Of a stretch of DNA of 64,000 nt, positions 16,221 to 26,822 are shown piece by piece. Position 1 is the stretch's first letter, and each line of letters opens with the position of its first letter. The notes beneath the pieces are model-generated. The model searched no databases. It had not been told where the DNA came from and worked only from the letters and a program-made list of their open reading frames with translations. The position numbers and the translations under genes were made by a program. The DNA is taken from the NCBI RefSeq assembly GCF_947499845.1, contig NZ_CANMPM010000003.1, positions 62,001 to 126,000 of the forward strand, written 5' to 3'. Source of the DNA: an uncultured Pseudokineococcus sp. (lineage in GTDB: Bacteria > Actinomycetota > Actinomycetes > Actinomycetales > Quadrisphaeraceae).

Positions 16221-18287
16221 TCAGTGGATCGTCCGCCCGTGGGCGTCCGGGACGCCGGACTTGCGCCAGAAGTAGGTGTTCACCTGGTCGCGCCACTCGC
16301 GCGCGGAGCGCAGCTGCTCGGCGAGGCGCTCGCGCACCCGCGCGTGCACGTCCGGCTCGACGCGACCGGCGGCGTCCTCCCAGGCGGCGACCATCTCCTC
16401 GACCCGCTCGGCGCCCCGGAAGTGCGTGTCGTAGACGTGCTGCACGACCGTCGTCCCGTCCGCGAGGCGGTGCTCGTAGGGCACGTGGTGGAAGAAGAGC
16501 AGCAGCTCGTCGGGGCAGTCGGAGAGTGACTCGTAGACGTCCCGCCAGGGCGGCGGGTACTGCCCCGTGAAGCCGGTCCCCGTGGCGCGCGTGCGGTCGA
16601 CACCGATGCCGTCGCGGTCGGCGAAGTGGTACGTCCCCCAGGGCGTGTACTCGTACCCGTCGACGTCGGGGCCGTAGTGGTGCCCGGGACGGACCATGAA
16701 GCCGACGCCGAGGGGCGCCGTGCAGTCCTCGTACGTACGCCACGAGTCGTCCATCAGCGCGTGCACCGTCGCCACCACGTCGGCGTCGTCGCCGAAGGTC
16801 AGCGAGATCCACTCGTGCAGCACCTCGAGGGGGTCCAGGCGGGGCTCCGCGGCGAGGCGGCCGAAGGCGTAGAGGTTCGCCTGGGCCAGGGGGTGGCCGG
16901 TCCAGAAGTCGTCGCGGCCGACGTTGGACACGGCCACCAGACCCGCCGCGCACCCGCCGGGCCCGCGTCCTGCCACCACGTCGGCCACGCTCGCGCCCCC
17001 GTCCCCCCACGGGAGCCAGCCGAGCACCTCCGACCACGGGACGCCGAGGTAGCAGACGTGCTGCTGCTGGCCCGTGTACTCCTGGGTGACCTGCAGCTCG
17101 ACGGCGAGCCGGGTGCGCGGCATGGCCGCGACCACGGGCGAGAGGGGCTCCCTGACCTGGAAGTCCATCGGCCCGTGCTTGACCTGGAGCACCACGGCGT
17201 CGTCGAAGTCCCCGTCGAGCGGGGCGAAGTGGTCGTGGGCCGCGCGGGCGCGGTCGGTGGAGCGGTCCCGCCAGTCCTGGTGGTGGTCGTAGACGAAGGC
17301 GCGCCAGAAGACCGTGCCTCCGTGAGGGGCGACGGCACGGGCGAGGGCGTTCGCGCCGTCGGCGTGCGTGCGGCCGTACGCGAAGGGACCCGGCTGGCCC
17401 TCGGAGTCCGCTTTGACGACGAAGCCCCCGAAGTCGGGGATGCGCGCCCACACCTGCGCGGCGCGGTCGGCCCACCAGCGCCGGACGCCCTCGTCGAGCG
17501 GGTCGGACGTGTCCATCCCCCCCACGGTGACGGGCGCCGCGAACGAGACCGAGAGCAGGACGCGGATGCCGTAGGGGCGGAAGACGTCCGCGAGGCGGAC
17601 GACGTCGTCGAGCCCGTCCATGAGCAGGCGGGCCTCGACCGCGTGCACGTTGACGTTGTTGAGCCCGACGGCGTTCACGTCGGTCGAGGCCAGGAGGCGC
17701 GCGTAGTCCCGGACCCGGGAGAGGTCCTCCCGGACCCGCCCGTCGGCCCAGAAGAGCGACGCGCCGGCGTAGCCCCGCTCGACGACGCCCATGACCGGGT
17801 GCTCGACGAGGTTGTCCCAGTGGTCCAGCACGCGCCACGGCGCGTCCGGCTCGTGCACCGCGACGCGGACGTCCTCCGCTCCGGCGGCGCGCGCCCCGGG
17901 TCGGGCGCCGGCCCGGACGACGGCGAAGAGGCCGCGCAGGAGCCCGGTCGCGGTGCGCGCGCACACGACCGTCGCGCCGCCGGCCGCGACGACGCGGCAG
18001 CCCTCGTCCGACAGGTCCGCCGCGCCGGCGGCGGCCCCCTCCGCCGCCGGGTGGCGGAGGTCCGCGAGGCCGGCGGGCGTGGCGAGGACCACGTCGGGGA
18101 CCGCATGCCCCGGCGACCACGTGGTGATGCGGCCCCCGTGGGCAGCGGCGGCCCGCTCCAGCTCGGCCCGGACGGCGCCGAGCACCGGGCCGTCCTCCAG
18201 GTCGGGGGCGAGGAGCGCCGCCCCGCCCCGTCCCAGCGGCGCGAGGACCCGGTCGGGGAGCCAGGCGGCGTGGACGTCCTCGGTCAT
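16221..18287 (-). CDS. aguA: GH67 alpha-glucuronidase
   Basis: A 688-residue GH67 enzyme that removes (4-O-methyl-)glucuronic acid from the non-reducing end of aldouronates derived from glucuronoxylan. The catalytic acid E296 (KADSEGQPGP) and the base pair D375 (KHGPMDFQVREP) and E403 (LQVTQEYTG) have the same 79- and 28-residue spacing as E285, D364 and E392 in the Geobacillus enzyme. No signal peptide is present, so it acts in the cytoplasm on imported substrate. ATG 18287 is preceded by GAGAGGTG and overlaps the GntR stop (ATGA), so the regulator and enzyme are coupled. Confidence 0.95.
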   Translation of the reverse strand: MTEDVHAAWLPDRVLAPLGRGGAALLAPDLEDGPVLGAVRAELERAAAAHGGRITTWSPGHAVPDVVLATPAGLADLRHPAAEGAAAGAADLSDEGCRVVAAGGATVVCARTATGLLRGLFAVVRAGARPGARAAGAEDVRVAVHEPDAPWRVLDHWDNLVEHPVMGVVERGYAGASLFWADGRVREDLSRVRDYARLLASTDVNAVGLNNVNVHAVEARLLMDGLDDVVRLADVFRPYGIRVLLSVSFAAPVTVGGMDTSDPLDEGVRRWWADRAAQVWARIPDFGGFVVKADSEGQPGPFAYGRTHADGANALARAVAPHGGTVFWRAFVYDHHQDWRDRSTDRARAAHDHFAPLDGDFDDAVVLQVKHGPMDFQVREPLSPVVAAMPRTRLAVELQVTQEYTGQQQHVCYLGVPWSEVLGWLPWGDGGASVADVVAGRGPGGCAAGLVAVSNVGRDDFWTGHPLAQANLYAFGRLAAEPRLDPLEVLHEWISLTFGDDADVVATVHALMDDSWRTYEDCTAPLGVGFMVRPGHHYGPDVDGYEYTPWGTYHFADRDGIGVDRTRATGTGFTGQYPPPWRDVYESLSDCPDELLLFFHHVPYEHRLADGTTVVQHVYDTHFRGAERVEEMVAAWEDAAGRVEPDVHARVRERLAEQLRSAREWRDQVNTYFWRKSGVPDAHGRTIH

Positions 18288-19114
18288 GGAGCACCTCTCT
18301 CGGGGCGGTGCGCGGTCGGCCGCGCGGGGGTCGTCGGGACTCGTCGGCCACCGGTCCGGCGGACGCGGCCCGGCCTGGACGCCCCCGGGCCGTCGTCGAA
18401 GAGCCCGGGGTGGCGGACCCGGGCGCCCTCGAGGTCCTCGAGCACCAGCCGCAGGTGCGCGCGCAGGGTCGCCTCCGCCGCCTCGGACCGTCCGTCGCGC
18501 AGGTGCCGCGCGACGAGGCGGTGCTGCGCGAGCAGGTCCTCGACGCGGTGGTCGCCCGGCAGGGACAGTCGGCGCGCCCGGTCGAGGTGGGTCTTCGCCT
18601 CGTCGACCACCGACCAGGCGCCGGCCATGCCCGCCACCTCGAGCAGCCGCGCGTGGAAGGCGTCGTCCAGCGCCATGAAGGCGTCGACGTCGCCCTCCCG
18701 GCGCGCGTGGTCCTGCCGCTCGAGGAGCTCCTCGAGGGCGCGGTGGTCGGCGGCGCCCGCCCGGGAGACGGCCAGCGCCAGGCCGGCCGTCTCGACGGCC
18801 TCGCGCACGAACTGCGCTGTGCGGACGGCCGCGACGCTGAGCCGGGAGACGCGCGTGCCCGCCTGCGGCACCACCTCCACGAGCCCCTCGTCGGCGAGCA
18901 GGATGAGCGCCTCGCGGACCGGCGTCCTCGAGACGCCCAGCTCCGCGGCCAGCTCGCTCTCCGACAACGGCGCCCCCGGTGGGAGCTCGAGGGACAGCAC
19001 GCGGCGGCGCAGGACGTCGTGGACGACCTGGCGGGCGCTTCCCCGCCGGCCGCGCGAGAGGACCGCCGGCGGAGCCCCGCCGGACCATCCGTCCGCTACC
19101 ACCACACTTCGCAA
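18284..19114 (-). CDS. GntR-family (FadR/FCD) transcriptional regulator
   Basis: A GntR regulator of up to 276 residues, with the winged helix at about residues 25-90 (QVVHDVLRRRVLSLELPPGAP...TPVREALILL) and an FCD ligand domain at 100-240 with the Asp/His metal-binding pattern (DDAFHARLLEVAG, HRLVARHL). FCD regulators such as UxuR and ExuR respond to uronate pathway intermediates, which fits its place between uxaC and aguA. The TTG at 19114 is only the longest start; GTG codons at 19105 and 19102 are equally possible. CTACC/GGTAG arms just upstream may be its own operator. The C-terminal 30 residues are Arg/Pro-rich tail. Confidence 0.88.
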   Translation of the reverse strand: MRSVVVADGWSGGAPPAVLSRGRRGSARQVVHDVLRRRVLSLELPPGAPLSESELAAELGVSRTPVREALILLADEGLVEVVPQAGTRVSRLSVAAVRTAQFVREAVETAGLALAVSRAGAADHRALEELLERQDHARREGDVDAFMALDDAFHARLLEVAGMAGAWSVVDEAKTHLDRARRLSLPGDHRVEDLLAQHRLVARHLRDGRSEAAEATLRAHLRLVLEDLEGARVRHPGLFDDGPGASRPGRVRRTGGRRVPTTPARPTAHRPERGAP

Positions 19115-19156
19115 GGTAGTGCAGGATCCGGCGATGCCTCAGGGCGGCCCGGCGTG

Positions 19157-20581
19157 TCAGAGCCGGAACGCCTCGCGCGGCTGGCGCTCCACGAGGTCGT
19201 GGAGGGTCTCGCGGGCCTCGTCCTCGTCGAGCCGGTGCTCGACGACGAGGCGGGCGAGGAAGGCCGCGTCCAACCGTCGCGCCATGTCGTGGCGGGCGGG
19301 GATCGAGAAGAACGCGCGGGTGTCGTCGACGAAACCGGCGGTCCGGTAGAAGCCGGCCGTGTCCGTGACAGCGGCGCGGAAGCGCAGGACGGCGTCCGGG
19401 GTGTCGAGGAACCACCACGGCGCACCCACGTAGACGGAGGGGTAGAAGCCCGCGAGCGGAGCGATGTCGCGGGAGAACGTCGTCTCGTCGACGGTGAAGA
19501 GCACCATCCGGAAGGTGCGCGACGTCCCGAAGCGCTCGAGCAGCGGTCGGAGCCCTCGCACGAAGTCCGTCGGCAGCGGCAGGTCGTGACCCGTGTCCGG
19601 GCCGAACCGGCGGAGCGTGGGCGTGTGGTGGCCTCGGAGGACGCCGGGGTGCAGCTGCATGACGAGGCCGTCCTCGGCCGCCATGGCGGCGCTCTCGAAG
19701 AGCATCGCCCGGCGGTAGGCGGCGGCCTCGGCCGCGCTCACCCCCTGCGTGAGCGCGGCGGCGTGCAGGCGCCGGCCCTCGGCCCGGGAGAGCGGCTCCG
19801 AGCCGGTGTCCACGGGGCCCTGGTCGGTGGCGGTGGCGCCGTGCTCGGCGAAGAAGGCTCGCCGGCGCCGCAGGGCCTCGAGCATCCCGTCCCAGGAGGC
19901 GGTGTCGACCCCGGCGGCCGCGCCCAGCGCCGCGACGTGGGCGGCCCACCCCTCCTGGCCGGGGTCGAGGTACCGGTCGGCGCGGAAGGTGGGCAGCACG
20001 CGGGCGGGGAAGGTCGGGTCCTGGGCCAGGGCGCGGTGGGCCGAGAGGTCGGAGACCGGGTCGTCGGTCGTGGCCAGCACGTCGATGCGGAAGCGCTCGA
20101 AGAGGGCTCGGGGCCGGTAGGCCGGCTCGGCCAGGCTCGCCGCGACCTGGTCGTAGATCGCATCGGCCGTCTCTTCCGAGGGGCGGGTCGTTACGCCGAA
20201 CTGCTCGGCGAGCTCGCTCTCCAGCCAGTAGCGCGACGGCGTGCCCCGCAGCGCTGGCCAGTGGTGGCACAGCAGCCGCCAGACGCGGCGCGGGTCTGGC
20301 GGCGCCGCGCCGACCGGCGCGTCCGCGTCGGTCACGCCGAGGTCTGCGAGGTCGACGCCCTGCGCGTGCAGGAGGCGCGTCACGTAGTGGTCCGGGGTGA
20401 TGAACGTCGACGCCGGGTCGGGGAACGCCTCGTCGCGCAGGACGAGCTCGGGGTCGACGTGGCCGTGCGGGGAGATGATCGGGGCGTCGACGACGGCGGC
20501 GTGCAGGCGGCGGGCCACCTCCCGGGTGCTCGGGTCGGCCGGCAGGAGCCGGTCCGGGTGCAGGCGGAGCGGGGTGGTCAC
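19157..20581 (-). CDS. uxaC: Glucuronate isomerase
   Basis: Uronate isomerase of the amidohydrolase superfamily, 474 residues, converting D-glucuronate to D-fructuronate (and galacturonate to tagaturonate). The metal-binding motif ISPHGHVDP is at residues 37-45, with RIDVLATTDDP, VMQLHPGVLRGH and the C-terminal VDDTRAFFSIPARHDM all characteristic. The start is GTG at 20581, with GAGGAGAA eight bases upstream. It lies 42 bases upstream of the GntR gene on the same strand, so uxaC-gntR-aguA may be one operon. It supplies the first cytoplasmic step after GH67. Confidence 0.95.
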   Translation of the reverse strand: MTTPLRLHPDRLLPADPSTREVARRLHAAVVDAPIISPHGHVDPELVLRDEAFPDPASTFITPDHYVTRLLHAQGVDLADLGVTDADAPVGAAPPDPRRVWRLLCHHWPALRGTPSRYWLESELAEQFGVTTRPSEETADAIYDQVAASLAEPAYRPRALFERFRIDVLATTDDPVSDLSAHRALAQDPTFPARVLPTFRADRYLDPGQEGWAAHVAALGAAAGVDTASWDGMLEALRRRRAFFAEHGATATDQGPVDTGSEPLSRAEGRRLHAAALTQGVSAAEAAAYRRAMLFESAAMAAEDGLVMQLHPGVLRGHHTPTLRRFGPDTGHDLPLPTDFVRGLRPLLERFGTSRTFRMVLFTVDETTFSRDIAPLAGFYPSVYVGAPWWFLDTPDAVLRFRAAVTDTAGFYRTAGFVDDTRAFFSIPARHDMARRLDAAFLARLVVEHRLDEDEARETLHDLVERQPREAFRL

Positions 20582-20791
20582 GCAGTTCTCCTCGAGGGTG
20601 GGGAGGCAGCCGGTCGGCCCGGGCCGGAGGTCCGAGCCCCGCGGCGGCAGGAGCCCGGCTCCTCGAGCAGCGCCGTCGCGCCCCGGAGCCGGCGACCAGG
20701 CGGTCGGCGCGGCGGCACTTCGACCGTCGACGCTAGCGCAGGACCTGCCGCGCGTAGGGTGCCCGCACGCCGTCGACGACGAGGAGGCCCC
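20582..20791. promoter_or_regulatory. Divergent uxaC / Gfo-Idh-MocA intergenic region
   Basis: This 210-base gap separates divergent genes, so it should hold both promoters. GACCGTCGACGCTAGCG near 20727-20742 is the least GC-rich stretch. I cannot identify a convincing -35/-10 pair or a clear operator. Confidence 0.3.
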
Positions 20792-21922
20792 GTGCTCACC
20801 CCGAGCGCTCCGGTCGGCGACGACCCCCGGCAGACCGCCAGCCCCGTGCGCGTCGGCGTGGTCGGCAGCGGCTTCCGGGCCGGGCTGTTCGTGGACCTCG
20901 CTCGACGGTTGCCCGGGCGCTTCGCCGTCGTGGGCGTGGTGTCCCGCTCCGCCCAGCGCCGGGACGATGTCGCTGCCCGGTGGTCCGTCCCGGTCCTCTC
21001 CAGCACGGCAGAGCTCGCCGGCGAGCGTCCCGACGTCGTGCTCACCGCTCTGCCCTGGGGGGCGAACCCGGTCGTCGTGGAGGAGCTCGTCGAGCGGGGA
21101 CTGCCCGTCCTGTCCGAGACGCCGCCCGCGCGCGACGCCGCAGGCCTGCGGGAGCTGTGGTCGCGCGTCGGGGGGAGCGGGTTGGTGCAGGTGGCGGAGC
21201 AGTACGGGCTGCAGCCGATGAGCGCGGCCCGTAGCGCGGTCCTGCGAGCCGGTCACATCGGGAGGGTGACCTCCGCGCAGGTCTCGATGACCCAGCTCTA
21301 CCACGCCGTCTCGCTGCTGCGGGGAGCTCTCGGAGCCGGGTGCGGACCGACGGAGGTCCGCGCCACGAGCACCGAGTCACTCCTCGCCGACCCCCTCTCC
21401 CGGGCCGGCTGGGCGGACCAGGTGCAGGTGCGACCGGTGACCACGACGCACGCCACGATCGACTTCGGGACCGGAGCGGGCCTGTACGACTTCACCGAGA
21501 CCCAGACGCGCAATCCGCTGCGCTCGACGCGCGTCGTGGTGCGCGGCGAGCGCGGCGAGGTGGTGGACGAGCGGGTCGTCCGTCTGCTGGGGCCGGCGAC
21601 GGTGGTGGAGTCCCGGCTCGTGCGACGGCAGACGGGCGCCCACGCGGACTTCGAGGTGCTCGACCTCGACCACGTCTCGTTCGACGGCGAGGTGGTCTAC
21701 CGCAACCCCTTCCCCGGGGCGCGGCTGTCGGACGAGGAGATCGCCATGGCGTCGGCGCTCGAGGCGACGGGTGCCTGGGCGCGGGAGGGCGGGCCCGCCC
21801 CCTACCCGCTGGCCGAGGCGTGCCAGGACCACCTCCTGGGTCTCGCGATCACCGCCGCCGCGGAGTCCGGGCGCCCCGTGACCACGGACGTCGAGCCCTG
21901 GGCGGCGGGGGAGGCCGGATGA
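20792..21922 (+). CDS. Divergent Gfo/Idh/MocA-family oxidoreductase
   Basis: A 376-residue NAD(P)-dependent oxidoreductase fold. The N-terminal Rossmann motif is VGVVGSGFRAG and the third strand ends in VLTALPWGANP. The family EKP motif, whose Lys is catalytic, reads SETPPARDA, and the usual GGG...DxGxHxxD segment is reduced to MTQLYHAVSLLRG. It may therefore be inactive as a dehydrogenase or use a different mechanism. GTG 20792 has GAGGAGG upstream. It is divergent from uxaC and is followed by a LacI gene, so a uronate- or inositol-like substrate is an inference only. Confidence 0.75.
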   Translation: MLTPSAPVGDDPRQTASPVRVGVVGSGFRAGLFVDLARRLPGRFAVVGVVSRSAQRRDDVAARWSVPVLSSTAELAGERPDVVLTALPWGANPVVVEELVERGLPVLSETPPARDAAGLRELWSRVGGSGLVQVAEQYGLQPMSAARSAVLRAGHIGRVTSAQVSMTQLYHAVSLLRGALGAGCGPTEVRATSTESLLADPLSRAGWADQVQVRPVTTTHATIDFGTGAGLYDFTETQTRNPLRSTRVVVRGERGEVVDERVVRLLGPATVVESRLVRRQTGAHADFEVLDLDHVSFDGEVVYRNPFPGARLSDEEIAMASALEATGAWAREGGPAPYPLAEACQDHLLGLAITAAAESGRPVTTDVEPWAAGEAG

Positions 21923-22007
21923 GGGGTCGGCGCGCACGTCCCGGGTCGGCGTGCTCCGGCCGCGGCCACCCGCCTCGGCCGGCCTCGCGGGTCGGAGCCG
22001 TGCGGAG

Positions 22008-23210
22008 GTGGTCCTGACGGCGTCGGAGGAGCACGGACGGGCGGTCGAGGGCCACCAGGGGAGCCAGCGGTCCCTCGGGTCGTCGCCGGACCGCCAGGCC
22101 GGTCGCGCGACCATCCACACCGTCGCCGCGCGGGCGGGCGTCTCGCACCAGACGGTCTCGCGATACCTCAAGGGCGACAGCGGCATGAAGCCCTCGACGG
22201 TCGAGGTGGTGGAGCGCGCGGTCCGGGAGCTCGACTACCGCCCCGACGCCATCGCCCGCTCGATGAGGACCCGGAGGTCCCGGCGGCTCGCGGTCCTTCT
22301 CCCCGACCTCACCCACGGCGCCCCGGTGGCCATGCTGCGCGGCGCGGCCGCCGTCGCCCACGCCGAGGGCTACGAGGTCGAGGTGGTGAGCCTGGAGGGG
22401 GGCGGCGCGCAGCGATCCCGACGCCTCCGGGACCTCCTTCGCTCGAGCCGGCTGGAGGGGGTGCTCTCCCTCGCCCCCCTCGAAGGTGTCGAACGGTCCG
22501 CCGTCGACGGCACCCCGGTGGTCGTGGCCGAGGAGTTCGACGACCGGATGCGCTCCTTCGGCGCGACGAGCACCGCCGCGGCGGCCGCCGACATCCTCGA
22601 CCACCTGGTCGACCTCGGCCACCGGCACCTGCTCCACGTCTCGGGGCCGCCGGGGTGGGTGTCGGCCCGCAACCGCCGGGACGTCTTCCTGGCCGCAGCC
22701 CGGCGACGCGGCCTGCCCGCCCCCCTGGTGCGCGAGGGGGACTGGTCCGTGACGTGCGGCTACGAGGCGGTCCTGGCGCTCCCCGCGGGCACCCCGGTCA
22801 CCGGCGTCTTCGCCGCCAACGACTTCACCGCCCTGGGCGTCCTGCGGGGCCTGCAGGCGCGAGGGCTCGGAGTCCCCGCCGACGCGAGCGTCGTCGGCTG
22901 GGACGACGAGTCCTTCGCGCCGTGGTCGGCCCCGGGGCTGACGACCGTCAGCGTCGACCGTGAGGCCCTGGGACGGCAGGCGATGACCTCGCTCGTCGAC
23001 GCGCTGCCGGCCGCCCGCCCGACCTCGCCCGGGAGGGCGACGAGGGGCGAGGACGCGCCCGACTCCCCGCTGATGCGACTCGTCCTCCGGTCCTCCACGG
23101 GCCCCGCGCCGGGACGCCGGCGCCCGCTCACGCCACCACGGGGTCCGCTGCTGCACCTCGAGCCCCAGCCCGAGCGACTGCCTGACGCCGGTCGCACGCC
23201 CCACGACTGA
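22008..23210 (+). CDS. LacI-family transcriptional regulator
   Basis: A roughly 400-residue LacI repressor. The helix-turn-helix (TIHTVAARAGVSHQTVSRYLKG) lies about 35 residues from the chosen GTG, further in than usual, so the start is uncertain; GTG 21951 is also open. The sensor domain ends with ASVVGWDDESFAPWSAPGLTTV, and after it an unusual tail of about 40 Pro/Arg-rich residues follows. It precedes, on the same strand, a promoter with a 14-bp palindrome (23280-23293) that is its probable operator, and the ABC transporter operon that it would control. Confidence 0.88.
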   Translation: MVLTASEEHGRAVEGHQGSQRSLGSSPDRQAGRATIHTVAARAGVSHQTVSRYLKGDSGMKPSTVEVVERAVRELDYRPDAIARSMRTRRSRRLAVLLPDLTHGAPVAMLRGAAAVAHAEGYEVEVVSLEGGGAQRSRRLRDLLRSSRLEGVLSLAPLEGVERSAVDGTPVVVAEEFDDRMRSFGATSTAAAAADILDHLVDLGHRHLLHVSGPPGWVSARNRRDVFLAAARRRGLPAPLVREGDWSVTCGYEAVLALPAGTPVTGVFAANDFTALGVLRGLQARGLGVPADASVVGWDDESFAPWSAPGLTTVSVDREALGRQAMTSLVDALPAARPTSPGRATRGEDAPDSPLMRLVLRSSTGPAPGRRRPLTPPRGPLLHLEPQPERLPDAGRTPHD

Positions 23211-23269
23211 GGGGCCGGACCGAGCCGGACGGGTGCCGCACGCCTGCGAGAGATCGTCGCCGAGGGGTC

Positions 23270-23298
23270 TTGTCAGAAAAGTGATCGATCACTAACGT
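23270..23298 (+). promoter_or_regulatory. Promoter with embedded operator for the PotABCD-like operon
   Basis: TTGTCA (23270-23275) and TAACGT (23293-23298) are exactly 17 bases apart, a sigma-70-type promoter. The perfect palindrome AGTGATCGATCACT (23280-23293), with the central CG usual for LacI-family sites, fills the spacer. Binding would block RNA polymerase directly. The start codon is GTG 23458, so the leader is about 150 bases. Confidence 0.7.
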
Positions 23299-23457
23299 CG
23301 GCGCAGTCATCGGGACCGCCGCGGGGACGCACCTCGCCGCCGGCCCGCCGAGCACCGACGTGGGCGCCTGGACCACCTCGCGCGACGCTCACCCCGCCGT
23401 CGTCGGAGACAGCGGCGGCACCCGACAGAGCACCACTACGCGTACGAAGGAGTACCC

Positions 23458-24661
23458 GTGCCCGGTAGTCGTCAAGCCCACGCCCTCCGCGGCGTCGCCC
23501 TCGCCTCCTCGATGCTCCTCGGCCTCGCCGCCTGCGGGGCTCCGGGCGCCCAACAGCAGGAGGAGGCGTCCGACGTGACGCCCGAGAAGCCCTCCGAGCC
23601 CATCGCCGTCACCGTCCTGGACGGCGCCGGCAACCTCGTCGGCAGCCAGCCCATGTTCGACAGCTTCGTCGAGGAGCACCCCGACCTCGTCTCCGACATC
23701 TCCTACGAGTCCGCCGCCGCGCCGGACGTGATGGGCAAGATCCGGGCGCAGCAGACGGCGGGCGAGGTGACGACGACGATCGTCATCGGCGGGCCCGACG
23801 TGCTCGGTGCCGCGCAGAGCCAGGACGCGCTCCTGGAGCTCTACCCAGCCCACGCCGACAGCCTCCCCGACCTCGACGACGTCCAGGACGAGCCCCGCGC
23901 GCTGCTCCAGGAGCTCTCGGACGGCGAGGGCGTCGTCAACCGCTTCGACTACTCCGGACCCATGCTGGCGTCGGACCCCGAGACGGTCACCGACGTCCCT
24001 GACACCCCGGAAGCGCTGCTGGAGTGGGCGGAAGCCCATCCGGGGAAGTTCGCCTACGCCCAGCCGGACAACTCCGGGCCGGGCCGCGGGTTCGTGCAGA
24101 CCCTCCCGTACCTGCTCGGCGACTCCGACCCGTCGGACCCGGTCGACGGGTGGGACAAGACCTGGGCCTACCTCGACGAGCTCAACCAGCACGTCAGCTC
24201 CTACCCGGCCAGCTCCACGATCATGAACCAGCAGTTCGGCGCCGGCCAGCTCGAGCTCGTGCCGACCATCGTCTCGATGGACATCAACAACCGCCGGGAC
24301 GGCGGCTGGAGCCCGGACACGGCCGTCACCCTCTTCGCCGACCAGCACTGGATCGAGGACGGCCACTTCATGATGGTGCCGAAGGGGGTCTCCCCGGAGG
24401 CGCTGTACGTGGCGCTCGCCATGATCAGCGACCAGCTGACACCCGAGCAGCAGGTCAAGGCCTACGACAGCGGCGCCCTCAACACGGCCAACGCCAGCAC
24501 GTCGCTGGACCAGGCCTCCGAGCAGGCCCAGGCGGACTACCAGCAGTGGGGGCGCCCCGACTTCTACCCCGCCGCCTTCTCCGAGGGGACGGTGGAGCCG
24601 CCCCTGGCGCCGGCGGACCTGACCGAGATGTTCGAGCTCTGGCAGGAGAGGATCGGCAGCA

Positions 24662-24675
<14 letters not shown>
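23458..24675 (+). CDS. ABC transporter solute-binding lipoprotein
   Basis: A 405-residue lipoprotein. The signal peptide ends in the lipobox LAAC (MLLGLAACGAPGA) at about residue 27. The body resembles PotD/FbpA-like (cluster D) binding proteins rather than the LplA type. The start is GTG with AAGGAG upstream. The stop overlaps the ATPase start by 14 bases. The ligand is unknown. Linkage to mannonate dehydratase and oxidoreductases suggests a sugar acid, but PotD-type proteins also bind polyamines, thiamine and iron. Confidence 0.82.
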
Positions 24676-25892
<1,217 letters not shown>

Positions 25893-25909
<17 letters not shown>

Positions 25910-26822
25910 GCCTCGGACCACGGCCCCCCACGAGGGTGACGCGCCCCCCGCCGGGGCCCTGCGGCGCCGGCTGGCGGAGAGGGGTGTCGACCGAGGCCTG
26001 CTGCTGCTCCTCCCGGCCGTGGTCGTCATCGGCGCGCTGTTCGTCTACCCCTTCCTGTACGGGGTGTCGATCTCCTTCCAGCCCCTCCAGGGGGGCGGTC
26101 CGCTGGCGAACTACGCCGAATTCTTCGGCAGCGCCTACCAGCGCGACTCGATCCTCAAGACCCTGCGCCTGGCCGTCCCCGTCGCGGTGGTCGCCGTCCT
26201 CCTCGCGACCCCGCTGGCGTACCAGCTGCGGCGCGACTTCCCCGGCCGCGGCGCGGTGGTGCTCGTGCTCATGCTGCCCATCACCTTCGGCAGCGTCCTC
26301 GTGGCCCAGGGCATGACGCGCGTCTTCTCCACCTACGGCTGGGTGAACCTCCTCTCCGGCGCCCTCGGCCTGGGCGAGCACCAGTACATCTACAACTACT
26401 GGGGGACCTTCATCGCCGGGGTGCTGACGACGCTGCCGCTCAGCTTCTTGCTGCTGATGGGCTTCTTCGGCGGGATCAGCCCGTCCCTGGAGCACGCGGC
26501 GGCCACGCTCGGCGCCGGCCGCGCCGCCCGCTTCTGGCGCATCACGCTGCCGCTCGCGCTGCCGGGGATCGTGACCGTCTTCACCCTCGCGCTCGTCGAG
26601 GCCTTCGCGATCTTCCCCTCGGCGATCCTGGTCGGCGAGCCGGACAACGCGACCCACGTCCTCACGCTGCCGATCTACCAGGCGGCCTCCCAGCGCTCGG
26701 ACTACCCGGCCGCGTCGGCGATCGCCGTCGTCATGACGGTGCTCGAGGTGGTGCTGCTCGTCGTCCTGTTCGCGGTGCGGGACCGCCTCTTCCGCGGCAC
26801 GAGCTCGGGGGGCAAGGGATGA
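25893..26822 (+). CDS. ABC transporter permease (PotB-like)
   Basis: A 309-residue inner-membrane permease with about six segments, starting GLLLLLPAVVVIGALFVYPF. The ATPase-docking loop is LEHAAATLGAGRAARFWRIT. The GTG start at 25893 has GGAGGAGG before it and overlaps the ATPase gene by 17 bases. Its stop overlaps the next permease (ATGA). Sequence features place it with PotB, CysU and FbpB-like permeases. Confidence 0.9.

Noticed and set aside
18288-20270. Minus-strand 1349-residue frame upstream of GH67
   Set aside because: It overlaps uxaC and gntR in a different frame and is Arg/Pro low-complexity; GH67 begins at 18287.
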